From Moniliella sp. 'wahieum' (Eukaryota; Basidiomycota; Moniliellomycetes; Moniliellales; Moniliellaceae), in NCBI GenBank assembly GCA_003971905.1, contig RSEE01000027.1, forward strand, positions 310,001-374,000: a stretch of 64,000 nucleotides of DNA. The letters are read 5' to 3'. Numbering within the stretch: position 1 is the first letter of the stretch; each line of letters begins with the position of its first letter. Shown here piece by piece: positions 11,555-23,526 of the stretch. Both the position numbers and the translations under genes were made by a program. Under the pieces are notes generated by a model. It did not search any database and was not told the DNA's origin. It was given only the letters and a program-made list of their open reading frames with translations.

Positions 11555-12409
11555 GAGTAGTGGGAGAAGCCGGTCACAGGCGAATGAGGTTGGGCGACGG
11601 CTCCGTGCTCCGCTCCGTCGTGATTAATGATTGCGCTTGCTGCTAGCCGGAGGGATGGCAAGGGCGGAATGATTCGTGAGAATGGTTGATGAAATTGATG
11701 AAATGGCGTCGAGTTCCGCAAACGTGGTGTGACCACGTGACACAACTGTCATGTATAGAACGGATAGCCAGTGCTCCTACCAAAGCAACGGCCTTGCTTG
11801 CTCCCTCTTCACAACCACCCGTCCCTTTGGCTTTCATCCTCGCTATGGCACGGATCACACCATGTCCATGACAGAACTGAGTTCCAGTATGGGGATGACT
11901 AGTTGGAACGGCAACAGGGGCAGATGTTTGTTGCCATGTATGGCGGCGGTGGTTGAAGGAGAGCACAGCAAACGCGACTGCCTCTCACGAGTTGGCCATC
12001 CATGCTCGACCACTCACATCGCCCCATATCTCCGCTCAGCGCTTCAGCACTCTAATGTTCTGGTTGTGTCTCGGCGGTAGCCCAGCACACGGCGGTCGCT
12101 CTAGTCTCCAAGCCAAGCCGTAGTGACATGCACATCGTGTCATGTGGCGGGCAGACCTTCAGAGTGGGGCTTTTGGGGTTGACGAAGTAGTCCTTGACGG
12201 AGGGGACGTGTGGTGCGCAGGCATTGTTATATTATTGGAGTGTCCCGGCCGGATAACCAAAAAATGTGGCCGAAGAGAGGCATCGGTGCGGTGCGTATCC
12301 GCCAGCGCGACTGGAAGTGCCAACGGACGCTTCCCGAGGAGATTGACACAACTGAACCTAGCGTACTTGCCCCTGGCGGTGATGGGAGCAGAGGGCGGAT
12401 GGACATGGA

Positions 12410-12432
12410 GGGGGGGGGGGGGGGGGGGGGGG
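12410..12432. repeat. 23-base G homopolymer
   Basis: An uninterrupted run of 23 G residues follows GACATGGA. Such runs are prone to length error in sequencing and to G-quadruplex formation. Confidence 0.9.
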
Positions 12433-12508
12433 AACATCGATGGCGCCACACGTTTTGAAACGATCAACGCTGCTGGCTGCGGCCGAGAGGCGTGGGTGGG
12501 GCATATGG

Positions 12509-12531
12509 CATGTGACATGTGACATGTGATG
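12509..12531. repeat. ATGTGAC tandem array
   Basis: Three tandem copies of CATGTGA, each overlapping the ACATGT palindrome. Related copies occur at 18681, 18718, 24595 and 35965. Confidence 0.7.
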
Positions 12532-13203
12532 TGGAGTGCGTGATGGAGAAGGTGGGACGGGGGCAGTGAGCAGGGACCGGTGAGCTGTGAGCGCGTGAGC
12601 TGCACTAGGTACTGGGCACTAGGTACTGGCCACGTGCTGGCCGAGTGCCTGGCCTCTTCTTGGCATCGCCAGACAGACGGGGGCTGGGTGTGGCTGGTGT
12701 GGCCTGGTGCGGCCGGAACCGATGCCGGTGCATGAAAGGGCGGTGAGGCGAGGATCACACACCACGTGGCGTGTGACGCGTGACAGTGACATGCGGCACG
12801 GCCGCCAGGCTCCTGTGCCGGTGTCGGCGTGTCAAATGCCTTACCCCCCGCGCGTGCCACCCAAGTCCGACGAGGGCGGCAGCGGGGCGGCAGCGGGCGG
12901 CAGAGCGCGGCAACGCGCAGCCACGACGGGGCAGCCCCCCAGGCACACTGCCCAGGTGCGCCGCCCGGCCGCAAGGCAGCGCACGTATAGACGGCATGCG
13001 GTGATGCATGCATGATGCCCCTGGTCGGCTGGACGCATCCCAACGTCCCACTGCCCCCGTGCCGGCCGTGGCTCAGCCTCCAGCCCATGCGACTCAGGAT
13101 GCAGGGCTGGGCCTGGCCAGCCTCGCCTCTGCCTCCTTCTCTTATACTGCCCACCCATTCGCACCACCGGGCAGACATCCACCACCCCCCCCATCGCCAA
13201 CGC

Positions 13204-15243
13204 ATGCCTCCTCCGCCCCGCTTTGTCCCCCACGACACCTCCGCCGCTGCCCCCCGCGGCAACCTGCCGCCCCCACGACAGCCCGGCGCCCCCGCAGCTT
13301 CCGTATCCAACAGCAGCCGCGACTTCCCCCCAGCCCTTCTTTGTACAGCGCCCGCACAGCCGGTACCGAAGCATCCCTTTCTACGCCCACCGCCTCTGTC
13401 GCTGCTGGCAACGCAGCCGCGTGGGACACGCGACCTGAGCCTGATGACTACCTCCACGACCCTCATAGCAAGGATTCGGGCGGCGGCATGGACTTGCGTG
13501 GCTTCTTTAACGTGTTCATTGTCCTACTCATCGTCGTCGGCCTGCTGATGCTCTTTGCCGGCTACCCCCTGCTGGACCACTACCTCAGCCACCCTTCCAT
13601 CGCATGCAGCTCAACGCGTCTGGTCAGATTGGCTCCCTCCCTGTACGCCAGCTCATCGATCCTGATACGCCCTCTTCTGCCAACAGCTGGACAAGCCAGT
13701 CGGGAAGCAAGTACTCTCTCGTCTTTTCCGACGAATTCAACCAACCCGGCCGCACCTTCTTCCGGGTGACGACCCTTTTTGGGAGGCGGTCGACATTTAC
13801 TATGGCGCTACCGTCGACTATGAGTGGTACGCCCCCGACGCGATCAACACCACCGATGACGGCGTACTGCAGATCACCATGACCGAAAAGGAAACCCACA
13901 ACCTCAACTTTCAATCAGGGATGCTCCAGAGCTGGAACAAACTTTGCTTCCAAGGTGGCTACCTCGAGATGTCCGTCAAACTGCCAGGCACCCAAGAAAC
14001 CCGTGGCTTTTGGCCTGGTTCTGGACGATGGGCAACCTGGGTCGGCCAGGTTACCTGGGCTCCACCGATGGAATGTGGCCGTGAGTTAGCTTTTTTTTTT
14101 CCCCTTATTCCATCCATCCGTGCATGGGACGTGTTTTTATTGAGCCAAAATAATGGCGGGCTAACGCACTCTCTCTCTGATGCCAGGTATTCCTACGCGG
14201 CCTGCGACTGGGGTACCTTGCCCAACCAGACCAATCCCGCAGGGGATGGCCCAGCCAAGGTCCTCCACGCAAATGGACCCTACTCTAAGCAGTACAAAGG
14301 CCGTCTCTCCTACCTCCCTGGCCAACGAACTTCGGCGTGCACTTGTCCGGGTGAAGACCCCGGGCCAGACGTGACGGTCGGACGCTCTGCTCCCGAGATT
14401 GATATTGTTGAGGCGCAAAATTCCAACAAGATAGGCAAGGCGAGTCAAAGTTTGCAGGTATGTTTTACCCTTCTCTTTTGGTGGGAGCATGCGTCCTCAT
14501 GTTGGAACTGATTGGGAGATGCTGGCGGCGACGCTCTGATGATGAGAAACAGGTTACTAACCAACTGATGGTGGTGGACCACAACAGGTTGCCCCGTATG
14601 ACACGGATTACTGGTGGCACAATGCGAGTGCCAAGTTTTGGGGCGACGCCGAGCCCAATTCGTATACAGGCTCGGTGTACCAGGAAGCTGTGTCAGGTGT
14701 TTCTACCATCCCTTCCACGGCGTACATTGATGCCGAAGGCTCCCAATTTACCACCTTTGGCATCGAAGTCATTCCCGACTTTTCTCTCAATGGCCAGGGA
14801 AGCATCACCTGGTACATGGCCGACAAACCTACGTGGCAAGCCCCCTCGGCTGCCGTACCCGCTGATCACACCGTTAACATTTCTCAGCGGATCATCCCGG
14901 TGGAACCAATGTCGATCGTGATGAACCTTGGTACGCCCCTCTTACCTCACCTTTTCTTCAGGGGAAAAGCAACTGTTGCTAACACAGAAAAAATACAGGT
15001 ATCTCTGCAGGCTTCCAGGCGGTCCACTTTGACGAGATCACGTTCCCCGCCAGGATGCAAATCGACTATGTTCGCCTGTATCAGCCGGCCGGCCAGAAAC
15101 CCAAGTTGAGCTGCGACCCAGCGGACCATCCGACCGCCAAGTACATCCAAGACCACATCGATGTCTACATGAACCCCAACCACTCTGTGTACCCGAGGGA
15201 TCAATATGGCTGGCCCAAAAATCGCTTGTTGGAGACGTGTTGA
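13204..15243 (+). CDS. KRE6: KRE6/SKN1-type beta-glucan synthesis-associated protein (GH16-like)
   Basis: Type II membrane protein of the secretory path needed for 1,6-beta-glucan in fungal walls. A Pro/Ser-rich cytosolic N-terminus is followed by one membrane helix (FFNVFIVLLIVVGLLMLFAG, 13504-13562). The luminal GH16-like domain contains YSLVFSDEFN, DDPFWEAVDIYYGATVDYEW, GGYLEMSVKLPG, YSYAACDWGT, the putative catalytic APEIDIVEAQ, QFTTFGIEVIPDF and ARMQIDYVRLYQP, as in Kre6/Skn1. Three introns fit exactly: 14081-14186, 14458-14587 and 14931-14998. The start MPPPPRFVPHD is the first ATG in frame with the Pro-rich N-terminus. The stop is TGA at 15241. Frame breaks are at about 13335, 13600, 13765 (one C missing from TTCTTCCCGG) and 14025. 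Identity is strong. Confidence 0.9.
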
Positions 15244-15651
15244 CGATGATAATGTCCTTTTTCTTTTCTCTGTTGGTTTGGTCGTAACGCGCACGTGTTG
15301 CCAAGGCTGCTGTTTTGCCTCTCTTTTTTCTATCCATTGCCCTTCTCTTTGCTGTCACTGCTGCTCTTTTTTGTGTTCGTGCTGCCCCCCCCCCCCCCCC
15401 TCCCTTGCGATGTGCTCCCTCTGTCACCACCCTCACACTCGTTCCCGCTGTACGCTGTATGATTGATTGGCTCGTCCCAAATCTCTTCTCGAACCGCTTA
15501 ATATAGAGCAGCGTAGTTTGCGCAGTTGGGGTACATTCTCTCTTACTAGCATCTGATTAAGTTAGCACCCTGCTGAGTCTTCCGACGCTGGTGGGTCCGA
15601 AGCACCACGGGCGTCTCCAGACCGTCTGGTAGGCTGGGGGGGGGGTACGCT
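15244..15651. other. Convergent spacer with C run
   Basis: This is the 3' region of the KRE6-like and acetyltransferase genes. It is T/C-rich with 16 consecutive C at 15385-15400. No gene is seen. Confidence 0.6.
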
Positions 15652-16517
15652 CTAGGGCTTGTCGGATACCGTCCTCTCCTCGGGAGCAAGGTACTTGATC
15701 ACCTTGGCCGGCACGCCGACTGCCACTGCAAACGAAGGAATGTCGGACGTGACCACGCTGCCTGCGCCGATCGTCACATTGTCCCCAATCGTCACGCCCG
15801 GCATGACGGTCGAGTTACCGCCGAGCCAGCAATCGCGCCCGATGGTGATGGGCAACGCACGTTCCGCTCCGCTGGCCCGCTCCACGGCGCTGATGCCGTG
15901 GGTGGCGGTGTAGAGGTGCACATTGGGTCCCAGGAGGGTGCCCGTACCAATCCGGATCTCGGCCACATCCACCAGGTGAGCGTTCCAGTTGGCATAAAAC
16001 GTGCCTTCGAGCTTGATGTTGCGGCCATAGTCAACGTACATGGGCGGCTCAAACTCCACCCCTTCGACTTGGGCCAGGGGAACGTTGAGAAGCTGGGCCA
16101 GCAGCGCCTTGCGCTCCCCGCCCATCACCGCTTGTCCGTCCTCGTGAGTCACCCCGCCCTGGCTACCGCCCACGCCGGCAGGCATCTGCCCGGGCGCCAG
16201 GTCCGGCACCGCCTCCACCGAATTGGGCACCGAGTGGTTGTACTTGTAATACAGGTGGCGCGCGATCAGCCGGTTGCGCACCATTTCGGGATCGTTGGCA
16301 AAGTACGTGAGCCCCACCTTGGACTGGAAGAACGCAGACGGGGGGGGGGGGGGGTCAGGTTAGCATGCTCAGCCGGTTGTCTGGCCGTCCGGAACGTAGA
16401 CGCACCCGCTCGGTTTGGCTCATCTGGGCCAGCTGCTCGGGGTGTGTAGCTGGCCTCGATCTCGGCGAAGCGTTCGGTGGTCGACTTGCGCGTCATCGTG
16501 GTTGGTGCAGCGGCCAT
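15652..16517 (-). CDS. Maltose/nodulation-type O-acetyltransferase (left-handed beta helix)
   Basis: Acetyl-CoA-dependent sugar O-acetyltransferase of the LacA/Maa/NodL family. The C-terminal half shows the hexapeptide pattern of the left-handed beta helix (VEGVEFEPPMYVDYGRNI, FYANWNAHLVDVAEIRIGTG, LLGPNVHLYTATH with the likely catalytic His, CWLGGNSTVMPGVTIGDN, TIGAGSVVTSDIPSFAVAVG, PAKVIKYL). The N-terminal Mac domain is split by an 82-nt intron (16324-16405; GTGCGT donor, GCTAACCTGAC branch, TTCCAG acceptor), joining SQTER to SKVGLTYFAND. The ATG at 16517 lies in a good context. One extra C at about 16435 shifts frame in exon 1, and exon 2 is intact. An Ala/Gly-rich insertion after the Mac domain (near 16190-16110) is longer than in bacterial enzymes. 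The natural acceptor is unknown. Confidence 0.85.
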
Positions 16518-18717
16518 GGCGAGAGGTGCGACGGAGAGGTGAGACGGGGAGGAAGGTAAGATGGAAGACGGACGTCGGCCTAGCGACGGGATGATAAGCT
16601 CGGCTTTTAAATACGCGGGCCCCTGTGCGCGAATTGAGTCCATCCCACATCCGCTCCAACTCATCACTGGCCTCGGGGGCAGCCGGGCAGGGCGGGGCTA
16701 TGCATTTCTTGGCAGTGCGCACACCGACGTGGCCCTGAAGTTTGAAGCTTGCCCGCGGGCAAGTACGAGGTGGAGCCTGCTGGCTTCGATATGCGAGGCT
16801 GCCGACGTGGCCTGGCCACGTGGCACACCTGTTGGTCCAACTTCGGGCGACACTCCCTCCCGCATGGCACCACATGCATCACCTCTATTACCCACACCCG
16901 GTGCTACTCCGACACGTGACGTCGCGCATCACCATCGTCACGTGATGTAACGCCCCCCATCTTGGCCTGTTCGTGAACCTCCATTAGCCCCCCGTGTCCG
17001 CTAGCTAGTTGCCACCAGCACACCTTACCCTTCACGTGTCTGGGGGGGGAGAGGGACGGTTGGAAGTGATGCTGGGCATCAGTGCCACACCTCTCAGCAA
17101 CACAGTACCCAAACACTGTGCCCGAGGCGTGCACGCGTCGCTAGAAGGCATAATAAATCACAGAGCAACAAAGCGAATGGCATCACGCTGCCGCGGACGA
17201 GGGAGATGAAAGGATCGTGTTGAGTATCGGACCACACATGGCTTGATACTCATTATTTGGTTTGATCCTAGTTTGGGTTGACCTGCTTGATGATCAAACC
17301 TACTTGGATGACCCCTCGCGGGTACAATGCTATCCTTCACCCACCCGCCCCCTTTTGCCTTGCCTAGACTCCGCTACACAACAGATCGTATTAGATTGAG
17401 CTAGTGGGGGAAGTGCCTGAAGCAGTCGTCATGGAACTGGTTATATGGTTCAAAAACACATTCGACGCGCAGTGTAGCGGGGGGGGCGGAGGGTCCACAT
17501 GTGCTGGAAAGTGACTTTTGGTGCGTCTTTCCTCGAGGTTACATTACTCTCTTCCTTCCCCCTTTTGCTCATTGCTCGTATTCCATGGTAGATGAAAGCC
17601 ATCATGAACAGGTTGCGTATGCACCGGAACAAGCATGACTAATAGCGTGCCTGTAGTCCGTGGTTCTGAAGGGTCGGCAGGAAGGTTGACACAGGCAAAG
17701 AAAAAGACAGAATAGGAAAGGTCCTGTCTGACAGAACAACTCAACTCTCTTAGGATCGCCGCAGGATCCGGTCAGAGGAGCCTGAGAGCTGGAGGTAGAT
17801 GGCAATGGATGCTCGATCGAAAGGATATACGGAAAGACCAAGACACGATGGCCGCTGGAAGCAGGTCTCTGAGGAACTGCTGGTGAAGTAAGAGACTATC
17901 ACGGGAGCTGTCTGGGGGGACAACGATGGATTGGCACAGGATGTTGCACAACACCGAAAGAAGAGGAAGAGGCGAAATGTGGACTTCGAAGACGAAGTAG
18001 GCGAAGGAAAAGACCAACGAAAAAGGACGAAATGACCTACTAAGAATAAGAACAATAGAAATGAACATATGGATCAAGCTGATGAATTAAGGAGGGTCTG
18101 TTGGGAACCGCGGTCCCGTACATAGGCCAAGGCGCCTCATCACTCTTCGCCCCTGATTTGACCTCCGAAGCCTCCATGTGTATACTCAGGTTTGTTTGAA
18201 CCCCTGTCTCCTCTAGGTGTAGCATAAAAGGCTTAGATCTGAACCACCACCATCGCGATTGCACTGCTCTACATTCCCAGAGGTTCTTCGCCCAACCCCT
18301 TGGGTTCCTCCGGTATTACAGGGTCATACGGGCAGGATCTAAAAGTATGGAGAACACAACGAAGAAAGGGGAAAGGAAACGAGAACAGTGGGTCCCAGAA
18401 AGGAACACAAACTAAACACCAGGGAAACGTTCCTAAACTCACAGCCAACAGGAAAGTGAACTGTTGCCAAAAATGCTACTGATAGGAGCTTCTGCGCACC
18501 ACGGTCCTGCCCCACCTATATGATCGGCTCCCCATTGGAAAATAGGCGGTAGCACTACTCTATAGGCAGCCTGGCCGGTGGTGGTCACAACGCATCTGTG
18601 CCTTATCTTCGTCGGACTGAACCCACTCAACATCTGCAACCCCCAACTGCCACTATGATGCCGGCAGTGATGCATGATGACATGTGACATGCAACACTTT
18701 TCTGACCACGATGATCT

Positions 18718-18754
18718 GTGACACGTGACGCGCGTGACGTGTGACCACATGTGG
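18718..18754. repeat. CACGTGAC / ACGTGTGAC cluster
   Basis: Five overlapping TGACRYG-type words on alternating orientations, including a perfect CACGTG E-box-like hexamer, lie within 37 bases. A CATGTGACATG word lies just upstream at 18681. Confidence 0.6.
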
Positions 18755-18810
18755 CAGAGACTGCTTCGCCCCAACCCAAGGTTCCAAGGCCTTGAGATCT
18801 TAAAGCCTGT

Positions 18811-18853
18811 AAGGCCTAAGGCCATAAGGCCTAAGGCCATAAGGCCTAAGGCC
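18811..18853. repeat. 15-base tandem repeat AAGGCCTAAGGCCAT
   Basis: 2.9 copies of a 15-base unit start at 18811, 18826 and 18841. Each unit carries one AGGCCT palindrome and the pair GGCCTAAGGCC can fold on itself. Confidence 0.85.
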
Positions 18854-19720
18854 GCCCCAATGTGGGGAAACGCGTATGAACGAAGGGGGACTATATACTA
18901 CCAGTGGCACAGATACATGTGGGGTAAACAGCGGTTACCGGTTAGTAAACCGGGCCGGTAACAAAACGGATTTGGATCTGTTGGCGATATTGCTCTGGCG
19001 AAGAAGAATTGTGAGGGTGAGATGGGGTGATAGGAGAGCCAACAAGAGTCGGGAAAACAGAAGGCGTATACTATAACCATGGTGTCTTCCTCTTAGTGAA
19101 CCGGTGTCTAGAGGGTTTCTGTTGTGAGAAACAAAGGATATACCAACCACATCCGTGTGCGCTGAGTATTAGTACGTACGCATAAAATATAGCTTCTGCG
19201 TCTAGACTCTCGCCAAGCACTCTGTACCTACTATCTGGACCACGCGTTACCCCACCCCCACCACACTCTTCCCCACAACTCAGCTTCCATATCTATGCGT
19301 CTCTTTTGTATGCATGTGAGATGTCGATGATAGCCCCAATTGCCGCAGTCGGCATTAATACAGTACGGAAAGTGCCCCCCTCCCCCAGCCGCTTTCTGTT
19401 GTACGCGGCAGCAACATTCTCCCTTGTACTACTTACTATATGCCCCACTCGCCATCGATTTTGGCTGCTGTGTGCCTTCGGCTCTGGCCTGGATACTAAA
19501 GGCGCTCAGGCGGCAGGAGGGCGGGGCCTCTGCGGGCTGAGCGAGGGCCCAAACATCCACACAACCAACATGTAGAGACAACAATCCGCCACCATTTCTC
19601 CCCAATCACAGCGATTACTGTACTGGTAACTCCATAATTGTATTTGGGCTTGTGGCTTGCTTGGCCCGCGAGACGGCCGTAGCTATAGCAATACTAAAAT
19701 GAGTTGACGGCGACGAGAGG

Positions 19721-19739
19721 CTTGAAGCTTGAAGCTTGA
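19721..19739. repeat. TTGAAGC/AAGCTT tandem
   Basis: Overlapping copies of CTTGAAG centred on AAGCTT palindromes. Other members are at 22270, 26815, 43544, 53919, 54165, 56833 and 57031. Confidence 0.7.
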
Positions 19740-19971
19740 CGCGTGACGGAATGACAACGCGGGGTAAAACTGGGATAACTGGTAAAAGCCGAACAAAAAG
19801 TCGGGTTTAAAGTGGACTGTCGCATTCCCCCGCCCTACCTTCTTATCCCCACACATGCGCCTCCATACGCACAATGCGCAGACTCGGTGACAACAGCAAA
19901 AGTCTCTGGGACAAACAGCAAATTGCCTCGGCTGCCCCTGGACGCTTTTGGAGGGCAGCCTGGTGTGTGGG

Positions 19972-19983
19972 TTACTATAAAGG
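19972..19983 (+). promoter_or_regulatory. TATA-like element of the alcohol dehydrogenase gene
   Basis: The sequence TACTATAAAGGA lies about 90 bases upstream of the ATG at 20073, a normal distance for a TATA box plus a short leader. The leader is C/A-rich up to CAACCATG. Confidence 0.45.
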
Positions 19984-20072
19984 ACACAAGACACATGCGG
20001 TGTGTGTTCCCTCAGTACGTCTCCGTTCAACGTTACACCCCACTCATTGCAACACACCGCCACTGCACAACC

Positions 20073-21261
20073 ATGTCTCTTCACGACCCGCGCGAGCACG
20101 ACTTGACTGTTCCCACCACCGCTACCCGCGCCATCTTCGACACTGTCGGGGGCCCGATCAAGTACGAGAAATACGACCCCTCGGCCATCCCGCTCAAGGA
20201 GGGGGAAGTGTCTCGTGCGCATCCTGTACACTGGCGTGTGCCATTCGTACGTCTCTTCCCTCGTTTTTGTGATGTCATTTCTTTTTCCCCTGGAGGCATA
20301 AGACACCACCAAAGTGATCCGTCTGCTGACCTTAAACACAGCGACTTGCATGCCAAGAAGGGCGACTGGCCTTTCCCTACGCGCTTGCAGACGACGGGCG
20401 AGCCGTTGGTGGGGGGACACGAAGGGACCGGCGTGGTTGTCAAGTTGACTCCGTCGGCGGAAGCGTGGGTCAACAAGGGCGACCGCGTGGGCATCAAGTG
20501 GATTGCGTCGGCGTGCCTTGATTGCGACTATTGTCGCGAAAGTTTCGAGACGAACTGTCCCAAGCAAGAAAACTCGGGGTACACGGTTGACGGTACCTTT
20601 CAGCAGTAGTCGTTGCTCCGGCCAAGTATGTTACTCCCATCCCTGCCGATGTGAGTATGATCGAAGCGGCCCCGATCTCTTGCTGGTGTCACGGTCTTCC
20701 GCGCATTGAAAGAAGCCCATCTGCAGGCTGGTAGATGGGTCGTGATCCCCGGTGCAGGCGGTGGACTGGGCCACCTGGCCGTCCAGTATGCCGTCGTGGC
20801 TGGCTACCGCGTCATTGCCATCGACACGGGGCAGAGAAAGAGGCGCTTGTCAAACGCTTGGGCGCCGAAGTCTGGATCGATTTCCTTCAATGCCAGGATA
20901 TGGTCGGCACCATCAAGGAGGCCACGGGCGGCATGGGCGCGCACGCGGCCGTCGGGGCTGGGGCGGAGCGAGCGTATACCCAGGCGTTGGAGTACCTCCG
21001 CCCGCGCGGAACGTTGGTTGTCATGGGGCTCCCTCCGGGCACGTTCATCAAGGCAAATGTGTTCTGGACGGTGGTGACATCCAACGGATTGTTGGATCGG
21101 CGGTGGGCAATCGACAGGACGCTATCGATGCTCTGCGCCTGATGAGCGCGGCAAGGTGAGGGTTCAGTACGAGCTCAAGGGCTTGTCGGACCTAAATGAG
21201 GTGTATGAAGCCATGGAGGCTGGGAAGTAGTGGGGCGGATTGTGCTGATGTGGACAAGTAG
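20073..21261 (+). CDS. ADH1: Zinc-dependent alcohol dehydrogenase (ADH1 type, cytosolic)
   Basis: NAD-linked, zinc-containing medium-chain alcohol dehydrogenase, interconverting ethanol and acetaldehyde. The catalytic zinc site shows as [15 protein letters not shown] and GGHEGTG. The structural zinc lobe is [15 protein letters not shown]. The NAD fold is [14 protein letters not shown]. The C-terminus [22 protein letters not shown] matches yeast-type enzymes. A 95-nt intron (20247-20341) splits the codon for Ser in CHSD and restores the motif exactly, so it is real. There is no obvious mitochondrial presequence, so I call it cytosolic. Frame breaks are at about 20206, 20608 (one C missing from TACGTC), 20690, 20842, 21080, 21160 and 21227. 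The stop at 21259 assumes two bases lost near the end, giving VVGRIVLDVDK. Confidence 0.88.
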
Positions 21262-23526
21262 GTGGGTGTATGCGAACGATCGATTTTGTCTTCTTTTTTT
21301 AATTGGCGTGTTATATCCATAGATCTGATGCACTATATAATGCTTTGCTGCTTCATCAGTGCGCACCTAGTATAATACATCGCACCCATACATTTATTTA
21401 CTTATCCAAGCGCCGAGAAGGTTATCTCATGCAGCTGTATGTGTGCCCATGCCGCTGGACCCGGCTCAGCTTTCACTGGCAAGAGGGCACCGTGATGAGT
21501 TTGGAGTCCGCAGATGGTCCTCGAGGGTGATGCAATCGCACTGATGGTGTGTGGACTAAGCTAGCCAGCAAAGCTTATATACAGACTAGGAACATCAAAC
21601 AGTGCGTCAGCACCAGGGGCTTAGCTGCGGAAAAAGGAAAACAAGAGAGAGAGCAAAAATAACGAAACTCCTAGGCCTGAGGAGGAAACTTGCTACTGTG
21701 AGTGCGACTTGGGAGCACTCGCGATATGGATCAGCTGCAAAGCAGCGCTCAGACAAGGCGTGAAGGCAAAGTGGTGAGGCACAAGTCTTCAAGCAACGTC
21801 TGACGGGAAGGAGAAAGGAGAAAGGGGGGGGGATGGAGCGAGCAGGGCGTGCGCGGCCTGGGAGCGGAACTCTTCCGCTCGGCTAAGCGAGCGTCACCCA
21901 TCCATTGAGGGCCGTGCAAGGGAGCCCTAGCACCAGCCTCTAAAAGAACTGAGGCCCTGAGGGAACTTTAGCCAACGCACGAGCCACCCGGTGGCTCGAA
22001 CATTTGCTCTTACTATTAAATCGTATACTCCTGTGCCCACGATAGCATCCTTTTCATGGCGAATAACGTTTTCACGCCAACAGTGTCAATTGTGGTTTAT
22101 GTCAATGACACTGCCGTGTCATGTGAATATGTGAATCACTTATTCTCTCAGATCTCACGATCTCAGATCTCACCACCAATAAAAGGAACACACCAACGGA
22201 AAACTGGAGTTCCATCCAGAAGGTATTATATTATTAGTGGTGCGAAGAGACACAGCCATGGCATAGGAACTTCAAGCTTCGAGCGGGGGTGCGCCTCCAT
22301 GGCTCATACACCTCCTTGGGCACACATGGGGGAAGTCGGGATGATAGAATGAAGGTCCATCCATCACACTCACTTGCAAAAGCATCGGCAGAAACAGCTA
22401 TATTCAGAGCTTTGCTTTTCAACCAAACACCTTTTTTCCCAGTCCCACACATGCCATGCCCTGTTTGCCCGGGCGGGGACCCTTGAATCAATAATCACAT
22501 CAATAATCGCCTGTGTGCAACATTCCCGATTCCAAGAAACTATATTGAGCCACCGGGGATGGTTAGTACTTTGGCCAACGTTCCTTCAGTTCTTCCACAG
22601 GCCTCAGGGAGGCCTCAGGCCTATAGGAGCTCAGTCCTGGGTTTTCTCTCTCCTGTTTTCCTTGTTCCGCAGCTTGGTCCGTGACGGTGGCGACTGGATC
22701 ATTGCATTGTCCGCTGGTGTCTACCGGGGATGTTGTTGCAAAACGTGAGGGTGGTATGATAATTTTGGCCTAGAGTACAGAGACTACGAGGCTGCTAGAC
22801 TGGAGCACACACACCGGCACAGATATAATTATAAGACCACACGTTCTGTCGTGTTGTGTTGGGTTAGGCCATATTGCGAGACGGGGGGTTAGCCCCATTT
22901 CCTTTTCCCACCTCTCGCCCTCGCCATTAGAGTGTGTAGTATCCTGTCTCTGACCCATGACCGCTGTTGCGCCTTCTCGTTTCTATAGCGTTACTCGTAT
23001 TAGTAACCGCCTGTCCGCGCGGAACCTCTCGTTATGATCGATGGACATCCCAAAAAGGGTACTTCTTTCCTTGATGTTGGAGCGTACATCAGTATAAACG
23101 GTCAGCGGGCAAGATGCTTGCGCACTGGAAGGATTTAACTACTGAATCTCAATGGAAATGGTTCCTCGCTCGAATGTCTACCACGTTCATCCGTGTCCAC
23201 ACGCGCTACCTCGGGTATGGGAACGGATAGCCGGCACCAGTGGGTCCTGATATCCTAGCGATTCTCCTCCTGTTTCCTTAACAGGGGTGTCGCTACCAAG
23301 CAACAGGCAATTAAGATGAACGGGTCGGTTTAGGAGTAGTGTTTCCCCGTCCCAGCCTTAAGGTCTGTCAATGAAAAGCACAGATACACAACAAGATTGA
23401 TATCCAGGGTACCATGATATTATATGCACTATAGGAGACTACTGGGCCTACGGCCGGGCTTGGGTGCTGTGGGCGACCGTACCACCACGGAAGTTTCAAG
23501 GGGCGAAGAGGGAAAAACAAAAGGGA

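Larger units (their letters stand above)
11555..13203. other. Intergenic region with G run and TGACATGTG repeats
   Basis: No gene is supported. It contains a 23-base G run (12410-12432), a tandem ATGTGAC array (12509-12531), CACGTGGC/GTGTGACGCGTGAC words (12762-12791) and the duplicated word CACTAGGTACTGG near 12604-12630. The long minus-strand open frame that crosses into KRE6 is judged a shadow. Confidence 0.5.
16518..20072. other. Repeat-bearing intergenic region
   Basis: No gene is firmly supported over 3.5 kb. Features: CACGTGAC words at 16913-16948; a plus-strand patch at about 17765-18030 with basic, protein-like frames; CATGTGACATG at 18681 and CACGTGACG words at 18718-18754; the 15-base tandem unit at 18811-18853; AAGCTT repeats at 19721; and the ADH promoter at the right end. 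Confidence 0.45.

Noticed and set aside
12159-13466. 435-codon minus-strand open frame
   Set aside because: It is antisense to the KRE6 N-terminus and crosses the G run as poly-Pro. Composition is that of GC-rich shadow frames (Arg/Gly/Pro), with no motif.
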